A stretch of DNA of 64,000 bases from positions 1 through 64,000 of the forward strand of contig NZ_JACHWZ010000019.1 in NCBI RefSeq assembly GCF_014191725.1. The letters are read 5' to 3'. Shown piece by piece: positions 36,339 through 45,330 of the stretch (its first letter is position 1; each line of letters opens with the position of its first letter). Source of the DNA: Microbulbifer rhizosphaerae. Its GTDB lineage: Bacteria > Pseudomonadota > Gammaproteobacteria > Pseudomonadales > Cellvibrionaceae. Under the pieces are notes generated by a model that made no database searches, had not been told where the DNA came from, and worked only from the letters and a program-made list of their open reading frames with translations. Both the position numbers and the translations under genes were made by a program.

Positions 36339-38459
36339 TTACTGGAAGGTCAGGCTCCACTGGTTGATGGTGCCGGTGTCCAAATTGGCACGATCCCGCA
36401 CCCGCAGCGACCACTGGCCTGAGGATTCCACGGTGCCGGCATCGAGATTGTAGGTCTGCACAATATCGTCGGCGCTGCCGCCGCTGCGGTTGTGCAGATT
36501 GAAAACCGTTCCACCGGGGGCCAGCAGGTCCACCTCCAGGTCGCCGATGTAGGTGTGGGTGATATCCACACTCACGCTGATGGATTCGGAGGCACCGCTG
36601 CGGTCGACGTCGATCGGACTGCTTACGCCGGTGGCATTGTTATCGGGAATGCTGTAACTGCCGGTGTTCGAATAGGTCACCGGATCGCTGTCGCCTCCAC
36701 CACCACCGCCACCGGAGCCGATAGTTACGCTGTAGTCCTCCACCTCGCCGTAATTGAAACTTCCGCAGGGCGAGGGCGCGGCGTTGTAACGCATGGCGAT
36801 ACGCAGGCGCGTGCTCACTCCCGCGCTGCCGGTGGGCAAAGTCAGGGTACCTGTCACCCTGGAGGAAGAGGTACCACCGGAGCTGAACACCTCCTCGCCA
36901 CTGTCATCGAAGTCGCCGTCGCTGTTGAGATCAATCCAGATTTTCCAGTACTCGCCGTAACTGCTGCCACTGAATGCCGGGGCCAGGCTGACGGCGTTGG
37001 CGCCCTCTTCCAGGTTCACCATCTGCGTGGTGAAATCCGAATAGGTGGATGAGCCGGAGCTGTGGCTGAATGTGGCCAGACTTACCTCGCCGATCCACTC
37101 CTCGCTGGCGTTGTTCGACGCAGCGCTGCAGTACTGCGGATCGCCCGGATCGGGGTCCGGATTATTGATCGCGTCCCAGTCCGGACGCACCACGAACAGG
37201 CCGTTGCCGATATCGCTGAGGATGACATTGCCGCTTGCGAAATAGGCGTAGTTGCTCCAGGTTCCGGAAAACTGGGCGCTGTTGGAATTGGGAATGGTGT
37301 CAAAGTAGGCCACTTCGCTCATCTGGCCGCTGGCGATATTCGCCGCGTCGAGTATACGCAGGCCGGCCCGGTAATTGGTCTCGTACACATAGCCGTCTTT
37401 GGTGTAGAGGTTGTGGTCGATCGCGGGCGTGGGGCCCACGTAACGGCCCAATTCCGCGGGATTTTCCAGGTCGCTCACATCGTAGATATACGACGTGGTG
37501 TTGTGGCCGTTGCGCGATTCGTCCAGTTCGTCGTTCATGATCAGGGTGCTGTGGTTCCCGTCGAGAAACCAGCCCTGATGGGTGTACTGCGAGCCCTGGT
37601 AGAGGGTGCGGGACACCTGCATCGGATTGAACTTATCCGTGACGTCCACAATGGTGATGGTGTCCTCGTTGTAGCCGACGCAGATTTCCCGCCCGCTGTA
37701 CTCGGTGTCCGGGCCTCCGTAGATTACGCACTGAGCGTCGTGAGTGTAACCGTCCGAGGAAAAACAGCCGGCGTATTGCGGATTCAGCGGATCGGAAATA
37801 TCCACCATATACAGACCGCCGCTGCACTGGTTGCTGCCCACCACATAGGCGTAGCCGCTGTCCTCGTTGATGGCGATATTGTGCGCGTTGCCGAAACCAT
37901 TCATATGCGCGGTTTCGCTGAGAGTCTGCCCCGGCGAGGGCAGGTTGCGCAGGGTGCGCAGGTCGAATACCTGCAGACCGTGGGAACTGTTGCCGCCGCC
38001 GTCGGCGACGATAAAGGCGTGGTCGTTGTAGACCTTGATATCCCGCCAGGAGTCGCTGCCGTTGTTGTGGGAGGGCAAAAAGCCGAGGTATACCGGTGCG
38101 TCCGCAATGGTGACATCCACAAACGAGGTGCCATTGTTCCGTCCCACTAAGGCGATTTCCGCTCCGGTCTGCGGATCGGAATACCCCCAGATATCGTTGA
38201 GGTTGGCACTGCCGCCGCCCATGTCCGCCTTGGCGACAAAAGACATCAGGTCTACGTTGTTACACGGATAGCCGCCGGCACTGCCGCCCTGACACAGGGT
38301 GGCCGCCTGCATCGCCGGCATCATTGCCGGGGGTGGATCGCCCTCGTTGCTGTCGTCGAATTTGAAACCGTCGGGAAACATGGCACTGTGGCCCCAGACT
38401 GCAGAGGAACAGAACAACAGGAGTGCGGCCGCCAGCCGCCGGTTGGATAGATGCTTCAT
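36339..38459 (-). CDS. Secreted LVIVD-repeat (choice-of-anchor B) protein with GEVED and P-domain
   Basis: 706 aa from ATG 38459 (MKHLSNRRLAAALLLFCSS; AAGGA ten bases upstream; signal peptide ends near WGHS). Residues about 60-440 form an LVIVD-type propeller, with blades such as GGLYMVDISDPLNPQYAG, ITIVDVTDKFNPMQV and GLRILDAANI. A GEVED domain follows (FNYGEVEDYSVTIG, about 560). After a Gly-rich linker comes a C-terminal proprotein-convertase P-domain (ITHTYIGDLEVDLLAPGGT ... NQWSLTF). It is an extracellular protein of unknown role; the N-terminal HSAMFPDGFKFDD block is typical of the family. It heads a probable three-gene set with the YtkA-like and di-heme genes. Confidence 0.85.
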   Translation of the reverse strand: MKHLSNRRLAAALLLFCSSAVWGHSAMFPDGFKFDDSNEGDPPPAMMPAMQAATLCQGGSAGGYPCNNVDLMSFVAKADMGGGSANLNDIWGYSDPQTGAEIALVGRNNGTSFVDVTIADAPVYLGFLPSHNNGSDSWRDIKVYNDHAFIVADGGGNSSHGLQVFDLRTLRNLPSPGQTLSETAHMNGFGNAHNIAINEDSGYAYVVGSNQCSGGLYMVDISDPLNPQYAGCFSSDGYTHDAQCVIYGGPDTEYSGREICVGYNEDTITIVDVTDKFNPMQVSRTLYQGSQYTHQGWFLDGNHSTLIMNDELDESRNGHNTTSYIYDVSDLENPAELGRYVGPTPAIDHNLYTKDGYVYETNYRAGLRILDAANIASGQMSEVAYFDTIPNSNSAQFSGTWSNYAYFASGNVILSDIGNGLFVVRPDWDAINNPDPDPGDPQYCSAASNNASEEWIGEVSLATFSHSSGSSTYSDFTTQMVNLEEGANAVSLAPAFSGSSYGEYWKIWIDLNSDGDFDDSGEEVFSSGGTSSSRVTGTLTLPTGSAGVSTRLRIAMRYNAAPSPCGSFNYGEVEDYSVTIGSGGGGGGGDSDPVTYSNTGSYSIPDNNATGVSSPIDVDRSGASESISVSVDITHTYIGDLEVDLLAPGGTVFNLHNRSGGSADDIVQTYNLDAGTVESSGQWSLRVRDRANLDTGTINQWSLTFQ

Positions 38460-38624
38460 TGTCTGCAATTCCTTGTTGTTATTTAGGGGTACTTCCTGAC
38501 CGCTCGAAACGGAAACCAGTGTAATGGCCAAGAGACGGAAATAACACTGATAACCGCTCCTGATTATTACAAAATTGCGAAATACAACACTATCTTGGCG
38601 TCGGTTTTTTAATTATGTCGATGT

Positions 38625-40841
38625 TTACCCCAATTCCATCCTTCCGCTATTTTCCAACTGGGTACCGACGTACAACAGCTGCTCCAAGGGGAGCGGTGGG
38701 CCGATATGGTACCCCTGCACAAAGTCCACTCCGATCGAATGCAACAGCGCAGCGACTGACGCGCTCTCCACATACTCGGCGATAGTGCGCGCCCCAAGGC
38801 GGTGCGCAACCTGGTGAATGGATTCGACAATGATCGGATCGACAACGTTGGATTCCATCTCGCGCACGAAGCTGCCGTCGATCTTGATGAAATCGATGGC
38901 AAAAGCCTTCAGATAGCTGAAGGAACTGAGGCCATTGCCGAAATCGTCCAGCGCCACCTTGCATCCCATTTGTCGCAGCGAGGCGACAAATTCACTGGCC
39001 CGGTCCATCTGATTGACCATCGCGGTTTCAGTAATCTCGAAACCGATACGCCGCGTCGGAATCGGCGTGTGTTCCAGCATTTCGATCAGGTGACGCTGGA
39101 ACCCCGAATCCCCCAATGCCTCCGCGGAAATATTTAGCGAGAAATGGAACCCCGCACCGGCCACTTGGTGCGCCCGTCGCAGCAGAATTTCGTCCACGAC
39201 CCAGCAGTCGATCTGTAACATCAGGCCGTAGCGCTCCGCGGCTGGAATAAACGCAGCGGGCATTACCGGTTCTCCGCGGTCATCCTGCATACGTACCAGG
39301 ACTTCATAGTGGTCTACCGAGCCGGTGTTTGCAGCCGGGGCGATAGGCTGCGCACAGAGCGTCAGGCGCTGTCGGTCCAGGGCCTCGCGAATGGTCGAGG
39401 CCATAATGATTTCACTGTGCTGCTCGGCGGCGGCGCTCCGCGCAATTTCGTAGAGCATCACGGTGCCGCGGCGGGCGTGCTTGGCCGAGTAGCAGGCCAC
39501 ATCCGCTTGACTGAGCAGGTCCTCCAGGCGGCTGTTGTGACGGTTGATTTCGGTGATGCCGGCACTGGCACCCACGCCGTAGACCCTCCCTCTCCAGGGA
39601 AAACGCAGGGCGGTGATCCCCCGCAGCAGTTCCTCGCAGCGCGCGCGGGCCTGCTCTTTGGTGCTGCGGAAAAACAGCAGGCCGAACTCGTCTCCTCCCA
39701 ACCGCGCCACCCGATCAGTGGGATGCAGCAGGCCGCCCAGCTGCCGGCTGATTTTCTGCAACAGCGCGTCCCCCGCCAGGTGGCCGGCGCTGTCGTTGAT
39801 CAGCTTGAAGCCGTCCAGGTCGATATGGACCAGCGCGTGGCGCTCGCCGTTCTCCCGAGCACCGCCTATGGCTTCAAGCAGTTCGCGTTTGAAAGCCTCG
39901 CGGTTGGGCAGGCCGGTGAGATCGTCGTGGGAGGCACGGTAGCTGAGATCGCTCTCCATCTCCACAATGCGCGCATTGCGGTGGCGCTCGATGTTTGCGG
40001 AGACCGCCATCACGTAGGCGGGTATTGCGGAAGCGAACACCGCCAGGAAGAGAAAAAAGCCATCCCCTTGCGCCGCGCGATCGACACCGGCGAAGTGCAT
40101 CGACATCAGCAGTATGGCGACAAATATGACCGCCAGGGTATGCAGCAGCTTGAGCCTGCTCGCCGCCCAGATCAAAGGAAGACTCGCAAAAACGAAAGGG
40201 TGCGTCGCCAGTGGCAATATCAACAGGATGCAACTGATCGCCAGCGCGCCCACCACCAGGAACCTGCCCAGGTCCACCCCGCGAAACAGGCTGTGCAGCG
40301 TGCTCCACCGGCACTGCAGGGCGATGGGCAGCAACACCAATATGCCCACCGCATTGGCGATATACCAGGGGGGAAAGACCTCGGAAAAACTCCCCCGCCC
40401 GGAGGCATCCGCTACCATCGCGCCGACCGCAGCGCTGCACAGGGGCGGCAGTACCGCGGAGAACAGAGTAAAGCGCGCCCAGGGCCACAGCCCATCAAAG
40501 TAATCCTCCCGCGGGCAGAATCGACGCAATAGCAGCGCGGCGGGCAGTACCTCGCTGAGACAGGCGAGAGCATACTGGATGGCGAGAAGAATACCGAAAC
40601 CGACTCCCACCCCGGCGGCGATAATTGCCGACAGAAAAGCGGCGATCAGCAGTGGCCAGTGCCTGTAGTGGTGACGATACAGAAAGGCAATGGCGACCGC
40701 GTCGGCAAACCAGATTGCCGCACCGCCGTTGCCGCCGCTGAGAAACTTTTTACACAGGATATAGAAAACAGCACTCAACACCGCCAATAGCACTGCCGGG
40801 ACATAAGGGGATTGGCGAGATTGTGACTGCATACCAGACAT
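38625..40841 (-). CDS. MASE1-GGDEF-EAL cyclic-di-GMP enzyme
   Basis: 738 aa. An N-terminal MASE1-type sensor of about eight transmembrane helices covers 15-275. The GGDEF domain (about 300-460) has an intact active site (RLGGDEFGLLFF), but the inhibitory-site RxxD is replaced by HPTD. The EAL domain (about 485-725) starts with YEVLVRM in place of EAL and keeps the catalytic residues in LNISAEAL, EITETAM, DDFGNG, KIDGSF and AEYVES. Both synthesis and hydrolysis of c-di-GMP are therefore possible. It lies 74 bp downstream of the hybrid kinase gene on the same strand, so it may be its output partner. Confidence 0.92.
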   Translation of the reverse strand: MSGMQSQSRQSPYVPAVLLAVLSAVFYILCKKFLSGGNGGAAIWFADAVAIAFLYRHHYRHWPLLIAAFLSAIIAAGVGVGFGILLAIQYALACLSEVLPAALLLRRFCPREDYFDGLWPWARFTLFSAVLPPLCSAAVGAMVADASGRGSFSEVFPPWYIANAVGILVLLPIALQCRWSTLHSLFRGVDLGRFLVVGALAISCILLILPLATHPFVFASLPLIWAASRLKLLHTLAVIFVAILLMSMHFAGVDRAAQGDGFFLFLAVFASAIPAYVMAVSANIERHRNARIVEMESDLSYRASHDDLTGLPNREAFKRELLEAIGGARENGERHALVHIDLDGFKLINDSAGHLAGDALLQKISRQLGGLLHPTDRVARLGGDEFGLLFFRSTKEQARARCEELLRGITALRFPWRGRVYGVGASAGITEINRHNSRLEDLLSQADVACYSAKHARRGTVMLYEIARSAAAEQHSEIIMASTIREALDRQRLTLCAQPIAPAANTGSVDHYEVLVRMQDDRGEPVMPAAFIPAAERYGLMLQIDCWVVDEILLRRAHQVAGAGFHFSLNISAEALGDSGFQRHLIEMLEHTPIPTRRIGFEITETAMVNQMDRASEFVASLRQMGCKVALDDFGNGLSSFSYLKAFAIDFIKIDGSFVREMESNVVDPIIVESIHQVAHRLGARTIAEYVESASVAALLHSIGVDFVQGYHIGPPLPLEQLLYVGTQLENSGRMELG

Positions 40842-40915
40842 CCACTATCCGGGGTTATTTGGTATCGGGCCGGTAATTTTTCTGCAATGGAGGGATCAGT
40901 TTCCGAAAATGGGAA

Positions 40916-42526
40916 TCAATCCTCCCCGACCTCCATACATTTCTCCACCACCTGACACAACTGCGCCAAGTCAAAGCTCGCGGGCAGCGCCGCATCGCAC
41001 GCCTCCCCGCTGCATTCGCCCACCGCGACAAAACGGATACCCGCCGTAAGCGGGTCCTCGCGCAGAATATGCGCCATTTCCGCACCGGACATTCCCGGCA
41101 GCGCCGCATCGAACAGCACAATATCGGGGTTCCGGGTGCGCGCGGTGAAAATCGCCTCGACCGCATCCGCCGCCGCCAGGTGCCGGACCTGGGGAAATCC
41201 ACTCAACAGCCCCTTCAGGCGATTGACTCCGCTGGGGCGGCTGTCCACCTGCAACAGTCGACAGGGGGGCAGGTATAGCGTCGCCGCCGGCTGCGCCGAC
41301 AACTGCATCACCTCAACCGGTGCGTCGATCAGGGGGAACTCTATCCAGAAAATCGAACCCTGCCCCTCGTGGCTATCAAAGTCGATACGCCCGCCCATCG
41401 CCTCGGTGAGCCGTTTGGCGATGGCCAGCCCAACGCCAGTGCCCTCGATCTGTCCCTTCTCCTCACCGAGACGGTTAAAAGGCTCGAACACCTCTATACG
41501 CTTTTCATTGGGAATGCCGCGGCCGGTATCCAGGATACTGAGACGTAGCCAGCCCTCCGCCTGGGGCGCGAAGTTGATCACCACGCGGCCGCCCTCGTAG
41601 TTGTATTTGACCGCATTGCCCGCCAGGTTCAGCACCACCTGCTTGAAGCGCACCGGATCGGCACAGATATACGCCGATTCCCAGCCCAGAGGCTCAAAAA
41701 TCAGGTTCACCCGACGGGTTTCCGCCAGCGGCTCCAGCAGGCGGGTGCAGTCCTCCACCACAGCGGCCGGCTGCATCGGCTCCATGGACGGCGCCAGACG
41801 GTTGCTGTCGATACGGGCCAGTTCCAGTACATCGCCCACCAGGTGCAGCAAGTGCTGGCCGGCATGGCGGATCTCACCCAGGCGCTGACGTTGGTCCGGA
41901 TTCAGGCTCTGGTCCAGTTCCACCAGTTGGCTGTAGCCGAGGATGGCATTGAGGGGGGTGCGCAGTTCGTGGCTCAGGCTGAACAGCAGGTCGGCGCGAT
42001 TGTCATTCTCCCGCCGCTGCCGGCTCAGCTCGTGCTCGGCGCGCGCCAGCGCCTCGCGGCTGCCGGTGATATCCTGCAGCACCCCCAGCACTCGCTGGGG
42101 CTCGCCGTCCCTGTTTCGCTGCACGTGACCGCGGGAGCGCACCCAGACGATACCGCCGTCCCGGTGCCAGAGGCGGAACTCCACATCCAGCGGCAGCCGC
42201 TCGCGAACATGGTCTTCGAGCGCCTGCTCGACGCGGGGCAGGTCCTCCGGCAAGGTCCGCTTCTTCCACTGGGCGAACGGGCTTCCGCCTTCCGTGTCCA
42301 CCTGACTGAATTCGAAGCCGAGGATGGCCCAGCAGACCCGGTCCAGGATTATCTCATCGCTGCGCAGGTCCCATTCCCAGAGGCCGTCACCGATATCGGC
42401 AAGCGCCTGGAGCAGGCGTTGCAAATAAGTCGGCTGCGCGGAATCGGGGCCCGGCACCTGTGGTGCAGCCAACTGCAGCGGGAATGCGGCTTGTCCGGAG
42501 GAGGGTCGCTCGAGCACTCGGATCAC
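40916..42526 (-). CDS. Soluble hybrid histidine kinase (PAS-HisKA-HATPase-REC)
   Basis: 536 aa, no transmembrane segment, so probably cytoplasmic. A PAS/PAC domain covers about 40-155 (GLWEWDLRSDEIILD ... VLGVLQDITGS). The HisKA box carries the phospho-acceptor His in SLSHELRTPLNAILGYSQL (about residue 188). The HATPase has NLAGNAVKYNYEGG, DTGRGIP and GTGVGLAIAKRL. A C-terminal receiver domain (about 425-530) has its phospho-acceptor Asp in VLFDAALPGMSG. The predicted start is GTG 42526 with a weak ribosome site, so the true start could differ. It lies just downstream of a candidate sigma-54 sRNA gene and upstream of a c-di-GMP enzyme. Confidence 0.88.
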   Translation of the reverse strand: MIRVLERPSSGQAAFPLQLAAPQVPGPDSAQPTYLQRLLQALADIGDGLWEWDLRSDEIILDRVCWAILGFEFSQVDTEGGSPFAQWKKRTLPEDLPRVEQALEDHVRERLPLDVEFRLWHRDGGIVWVRSRGHVQRNRDGEPQRVLGVLQDITGSREALARAEHELSRQRRENDNRADLLFSLSHELRTPLNAILGYSQLVELDQSLNPDQRQRLGEIRHAGQHLLHLVGDVLELARIDSNRLAPSMEPMQPAAVVEDCTRLLEPLAETRRVNLIFEPLGWESAYICADPVRFKQVVLNLAGNAVKYNYEGGRVVINFAPQAEGWLRLSILDTGRGIPNEKRIEVFEPFNRLGEEKGQIEGTGVGLAIAKRLTEAMGGRIDFDSHEGQGSIFWIEFPLIDAPVEVMQLSAQPAATLYLPPCRLLQVDSRPSGVNRLKGLLSGFPQVRHLAAADAVEAIFTARTRNPDIVLFDAALPGMSGAEMAHILREDPLTAGIRFVAVGECSGEACDAALPASFDLAQLCQVVEKCMEVGED

Positions 42527-42636
42527 TATGGTTGCCAGTCAGTTACCGGGTAGTGAAACACTTATCCTCGCACAGGGGAAGAGTACAGGATTGCACTGCC
42601 GAAGCTACTCACAAAGTGAGAGTTGGAGTGCTCCTC

Positions 42637-42663
42637 AAAAAAAAGGGCCCCGCAAGCGGGGCC
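42637..42663 (-). terminator. Intrinsic terminator of the candidate sRNA
   Basis: On the minus strand GGCCCCG and CGGGGCC pair across a CTTG tetraloop and are followed by eight T residues (plus-strand A-run 42637-42644). It points away from the desaturase and ends about 110 bp upstream of the hybrid kinase gene. Confidence 0.85.
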
Positions 42664-42762
42664 ATAATCAGCGATGATGAGAGAAAACGGGAAGTCACGC
42701 ATTAATAACTTTTGCCATAACCCGTGATGGATTCCCGGAGCGCGGGCCTTGCGGCCCACAGT
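42637..42762 (-). ncRNA. Candidate sigma-54-dependent small RNA, about 126 nt
   Basis: A consensus-quality sigma-54 promoter places the start near 42762, and a strong terminator ends at 42637. The predicted RNA starts AACTGTGGGCCGCAAGGCCC (a GGGCC-GCAA-GGCCC hairpin), continues with an open stretch containing GGCAAAAGTTATTAATGCG, then a pyrimidine-rich CCCGTTTTCTCTCATCATCG segment, and ends in the terminator. There is no convincing reading frame: the one crossing it (42562-42909) ignores the terminator and shows no features. It is not recognised as CrcZ, Qrr, NrsZ or RsmY/Z. Whether it base-pairs with mRNAs through Hfq is an inference from the U-tail and open middle region. Confidence 0.65.
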
Positions 42763-42771
42763 TATTGTTAA

Positions 42772-42787
42772 AGCAATCGCTGTGCCA
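42772..42787 (-). promoter_or_regulatory. Sigma-54 (-24/-12) promoter
   Basis: Minus-strand TGGCACAGCGATTGCT: the GG and GC dinucleotides are exactly 10 bp apart and both half-sites match TGGCAC-N5-TTGCW. The region 42791-43064 between it and the desaturase start would hold enhancer-binding sites; I see GTGCGCACC and other short inverted repeats there but cannot assign an activator. Confidence 0.8.
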
Positions 42788-43064
42788 AGTTTGCATAACC
42801 TGTCCCCACGAGGCCTCTGTGGCCCTGTTCCGGGCCCGGCGGGAGTCGCGTGAACCAGCGGGGCGCCAAAAACCGGGGGTGCGCACCAAAGCTGCGCAAT
42901 GTGACCCAAAGTCCTTAGTGGGTTCTCAAATTCTGGGACTGGGGGTGTCTTGGTCCAGATGATGGGGTAGGATCACCCCTTGAGCGGACTCCGCCGAACC
43001 GGGCTATATACCTATTACCCTGTTCTCCCCGGGGCACCGCTGTAGCATATTGAAAGGTTGTACT

Positions 43065-44228
43065 ATGAATGCAGTATCCGAGACCCCGCGGCCCGCGACA
43101 CCGCCGCGCCTGTGGGTCACCACCATCCTGTTTGCCAGCACAGCGCTGGCGGCGCTGATCCTCGTGCCGCTGTATGGCGTGCTCTACGGCTATCACTGGT
43201 CTCAGTGGCTGGCCTTCGCCGTCTATGGCGCCCTGTGTGGTCTCTCCATCACCGCCGGCTACCACCGTCTGTGGTCGCACCGCACCTATGAGGCCCACTG
43301 GTCCCTGCGGCTGTTTTTTGCCCTGTTTGGGGCCGCTGCGCTGCAGAACAGCGCGCTGGTCTGGTGTTCCGGCCACCGCCGCCACCACCGCCACGTGGAC
43401 GACAACGAGCGCGATCCCTACTCTGCCAACCGCGGTTTCTGGTTTTCCCATATCGGTTGGATGCTGCGGGACTACCCCAGCGGCCAAGAGGATTTCGACA
43501 ATGCCAAGGACCTGCAGCGGGACAAGATCGTGATGTTCCAGCACAACCACTATGTCCCCTTGACTCTGGCCATGAACCTGGGCCTGCCGCTGCTGCTGGG
43601 ATGGCTCACCGGCGATATCGTCGCCATGCTACTGTTGGCCGGTGTGTTGCGTATCGTGGTCAATCATCACACCACCTTCTTTATCAACTCCCTGGCCCAC
43701 ATATGGGGCCGCCGCCCCTATACCGACGAGAACACCGCGCGGGACAACGACCTGCTGGCGTTCCTCACCTTCGGCGAGGGATACCACAACTACCACCACA
43801 TCTTTCAGACCGATTACCGCAACGGTATCCGCTGGTACCACTGGGACCCCACCAAGTGGCTGATCAGAACCGCGAGCTGGCTGGGCCTTGCACACAACCT
43901 GAAGACGGTGCCGGCGATGCGTATCCAGCGCGCCATGCTCACCATGCAGTTCAAGCGCGCGGAGCGGAAACTGGAAGAATCCAGCCATAGGGACAGCTGG
44001 CGCCAACTGGTGGAAAAGGAAGCCCAGCAGTTTTCCGCGGCCCTGGCGGAGTGGAAGGAACTGCAGGCCCAGCGCTACGAAAATGCTCGTGAACGCCTGC
44101 TGGCCAGGTGGGAGAGTGCAGCTATCCGCACCCGGGTGAAGGAACTGGAATACAGCCTGAAAATGCAGCGCAAACGGCTGAACATTATGATGGAGCAGTT
44201 CCACCTGTGTCCGGCGCAGGTGGCGTGA
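43065..44228 (+). CDS. Acyl-CoA (delta-9 type) fatty-acid desaturase
   Basis: 387 aa from ATG 43065 (AAAGG seven bases upstream). It has four predicted transmembrane segments and the three iron-binding histidine boxes HRLWSHR, HRRHHRHVD and GEGYHNYHH. The C-terminal 100 residues are charged and helical. It introduces a double bond in acyl chains at the inner membrane, adjusting membrane fluidity. It is transcribed divergently from the sRNA and kinase cluster and is followed by a strong terminator. Confidence 0.94.
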   Translation: MNAVSETPRPATPPRLWVTTILFASTALAALILVPLYGVLYGYHWSQWLAFAVYGALCGLSITAGYHRLWSHRTYEAHWSLRLFFALFGAAALQNSALVWCSGHRRHHRHVDDNERDPYSANRGFWFSHIGWMLRDYPSGQEDFDNAKDLQRDKIVMFQHNHYVPLTLAMNLGLPLLLGWLTGDIVAMLLLAGVLRIVVNHHTTFFINSLAHIWGRRPYTDENTARDNDLLAFLTFGEGYHNYHHIFQTDYRNGIRWYHWDPTKWLIRTASWLGLAHNLKTVPAMRIQRAMLTMQFKRAERKLEESSHRDSWRQLVEKEAQQFSAALAEWKELQAQRYENARERLLARWESAAIRTRVKELEYSLKMQRKRLNIMMEQFHLCPAQVA

Positions 44229-44246
44229 CATCTGCCACAAAACCAA

Positions 44247-44279
44247 AAAGCGGGCCTTTGAGCCCGCTTTTTTTTTTTG
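44247..44279 (+). terminator. Intrinsic terminator of the desaturase gene
   Basis: AAAGCGGGC pairs with GCCCGCTTT around CTTTGA and is followed by a long run of T. Plus-strand A residues before the stem let it also act on minus-strand transcription. Confidence 0.92.
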
Positions 44280-44325
44280 GATTAACCGAATGACTTTAAG
44301 TTAGCTGAAAGGCGGCCTCCCTTTT

Positions 44326-45330
44326 CTAATCGCTCCGCCCGGCGGCAAACTGGTTCATGGAATAGGCCACCCGCTCCTCTACATTTTTTTCCAGCTGTTC
44401 CAGGTCAAGGCTTTCGATATGCTGCAGCCGCTTGCGCAGGCCCACGCCGTTGGCGATCTGGATCGCCAGTCCCGGGCGGGCATTGGCCTCCAGCAGCAAC
44501 GGGCCCCGCTTGCGGTCCAGCACTATGTCGCAGCCCAGGTAACCCAGGCCGGTCATTTCATAGCAGCTCGCGGCAAGCCGCACCAGATCGCGCCAGCCAG
44601 GCACCACCAGTTCGCCGAATGGCATCTGTGTGTCCGGATGCTGGGAAACACGCAGGCCGCGCTGTACCGCGTGACAGGATTTGCCGCTGGCCAGGTCGAT
44701 ACCCACCCCCACGGCCCCCTGGTGCAGGTTGGCCTTGCCGTCGGAGGCGTGGGTTGAGCAGCGCAGCATGGCCATCACCGGAAAGCCGCGGAAGACAATC
44801 ACGCGGATATCCGGCACCCCCTCGAAGGAGTAGTTGTCGAACACCGGATCGAAATCCACCAGTGCCTCGATCATCACCCGGTCCGGCTTGCCGCCCAGGC
44901 TGTAGAGACCGCTGTTGATATTGCTCACGTGGCGCAGGATATCCAACGCAGTCACTTCCGCACCGGAAGTTTTCACGTATTTATCGCCATTGCGTCCCGC
45001 GATCACCAGGATTCCCTTGCCGCCGGAACCCCGCGCCGGCTTGATCACGAACTGCCACAGGGGCTCGATCACTTCCATCACCCGCCGGCGGCCGGGCTGG
45101 GTGTCGAAAGCGGCGATCAGCTCCGGCACCGCGATACCGTAACGTGCCGCGGCGCGCTTGGTGCTGAGTTTGTCGTCCACCACCGGGTATTTATCGCGGT
45201 CGTTATAGCGGGCGATATAGTTCACATTGCGCGCGTTCATGCCCAGCACGCCCATACGCCGCAACGCCAGCGGCGAGACGAAACCGCCACGCAGCTTGCC
45301 GAAGATTTGCGCTATCGAGACCTGACGCAT
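44326..45330 (-). CDS. RimK-like ATP-grasp ligase (alpha-L-glutamate ligase-like)
   Basis: 334 aa with an ATP-grasp fold: the central block has FVIKPARGSGGKGILVIAGR and the metal-binding end has GYLGCDIVLDRKRGPLLLEANARPGLAIQIAN. The family forms amide bonds using ATP and a carboxylate substrate; the peptide or small-molecule target here is unknown. The ATG follows the stop of the membrane gene with no gap. This gene, the inactive transglutaminase and the retropepsin-like gene recur together in many Gammaproteobacteria, suggesting a peptide-modification pathway. Confidence 0.88.
   Translation of the reverse strand: MRQVSIAQIFGKLRGGFVSPLALRRMGVLGMNARNVNYIARYNDRDKYPVVDDKLSTKRAAARYGIAVPELIAAFDTQPGRRRVMEVIEPLWQFVIKPARGSGGKGILVIAGRNGDKYVKTSGAEVTALDILRHVSNINSGLYSLGGKPDRVMIEALVDFDPVFDNYSFEGVPDIRVIVFRGFPVMAMLRCSTHASDGKANLHQGAVGVGIDLASGKSCHAVQRGLRVSQHPDTQMPFGELVVPGWRDLVRLAASCYEMTGLGYLGCDIVLDRKRGPLLLEANARPGLAIQIANGVGLRKRLQHIESLDLEQLEKNVEERVAYSMNQFAAGRSD

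Noticed and set aside
42562..42909. 115-codon minus-strand frame across the sRNA region
   Set aside because: It crosses a strong terminator and a sigma-54 promoter and has no recognisable domain or ribosome site; the RNA interpretation fits better.
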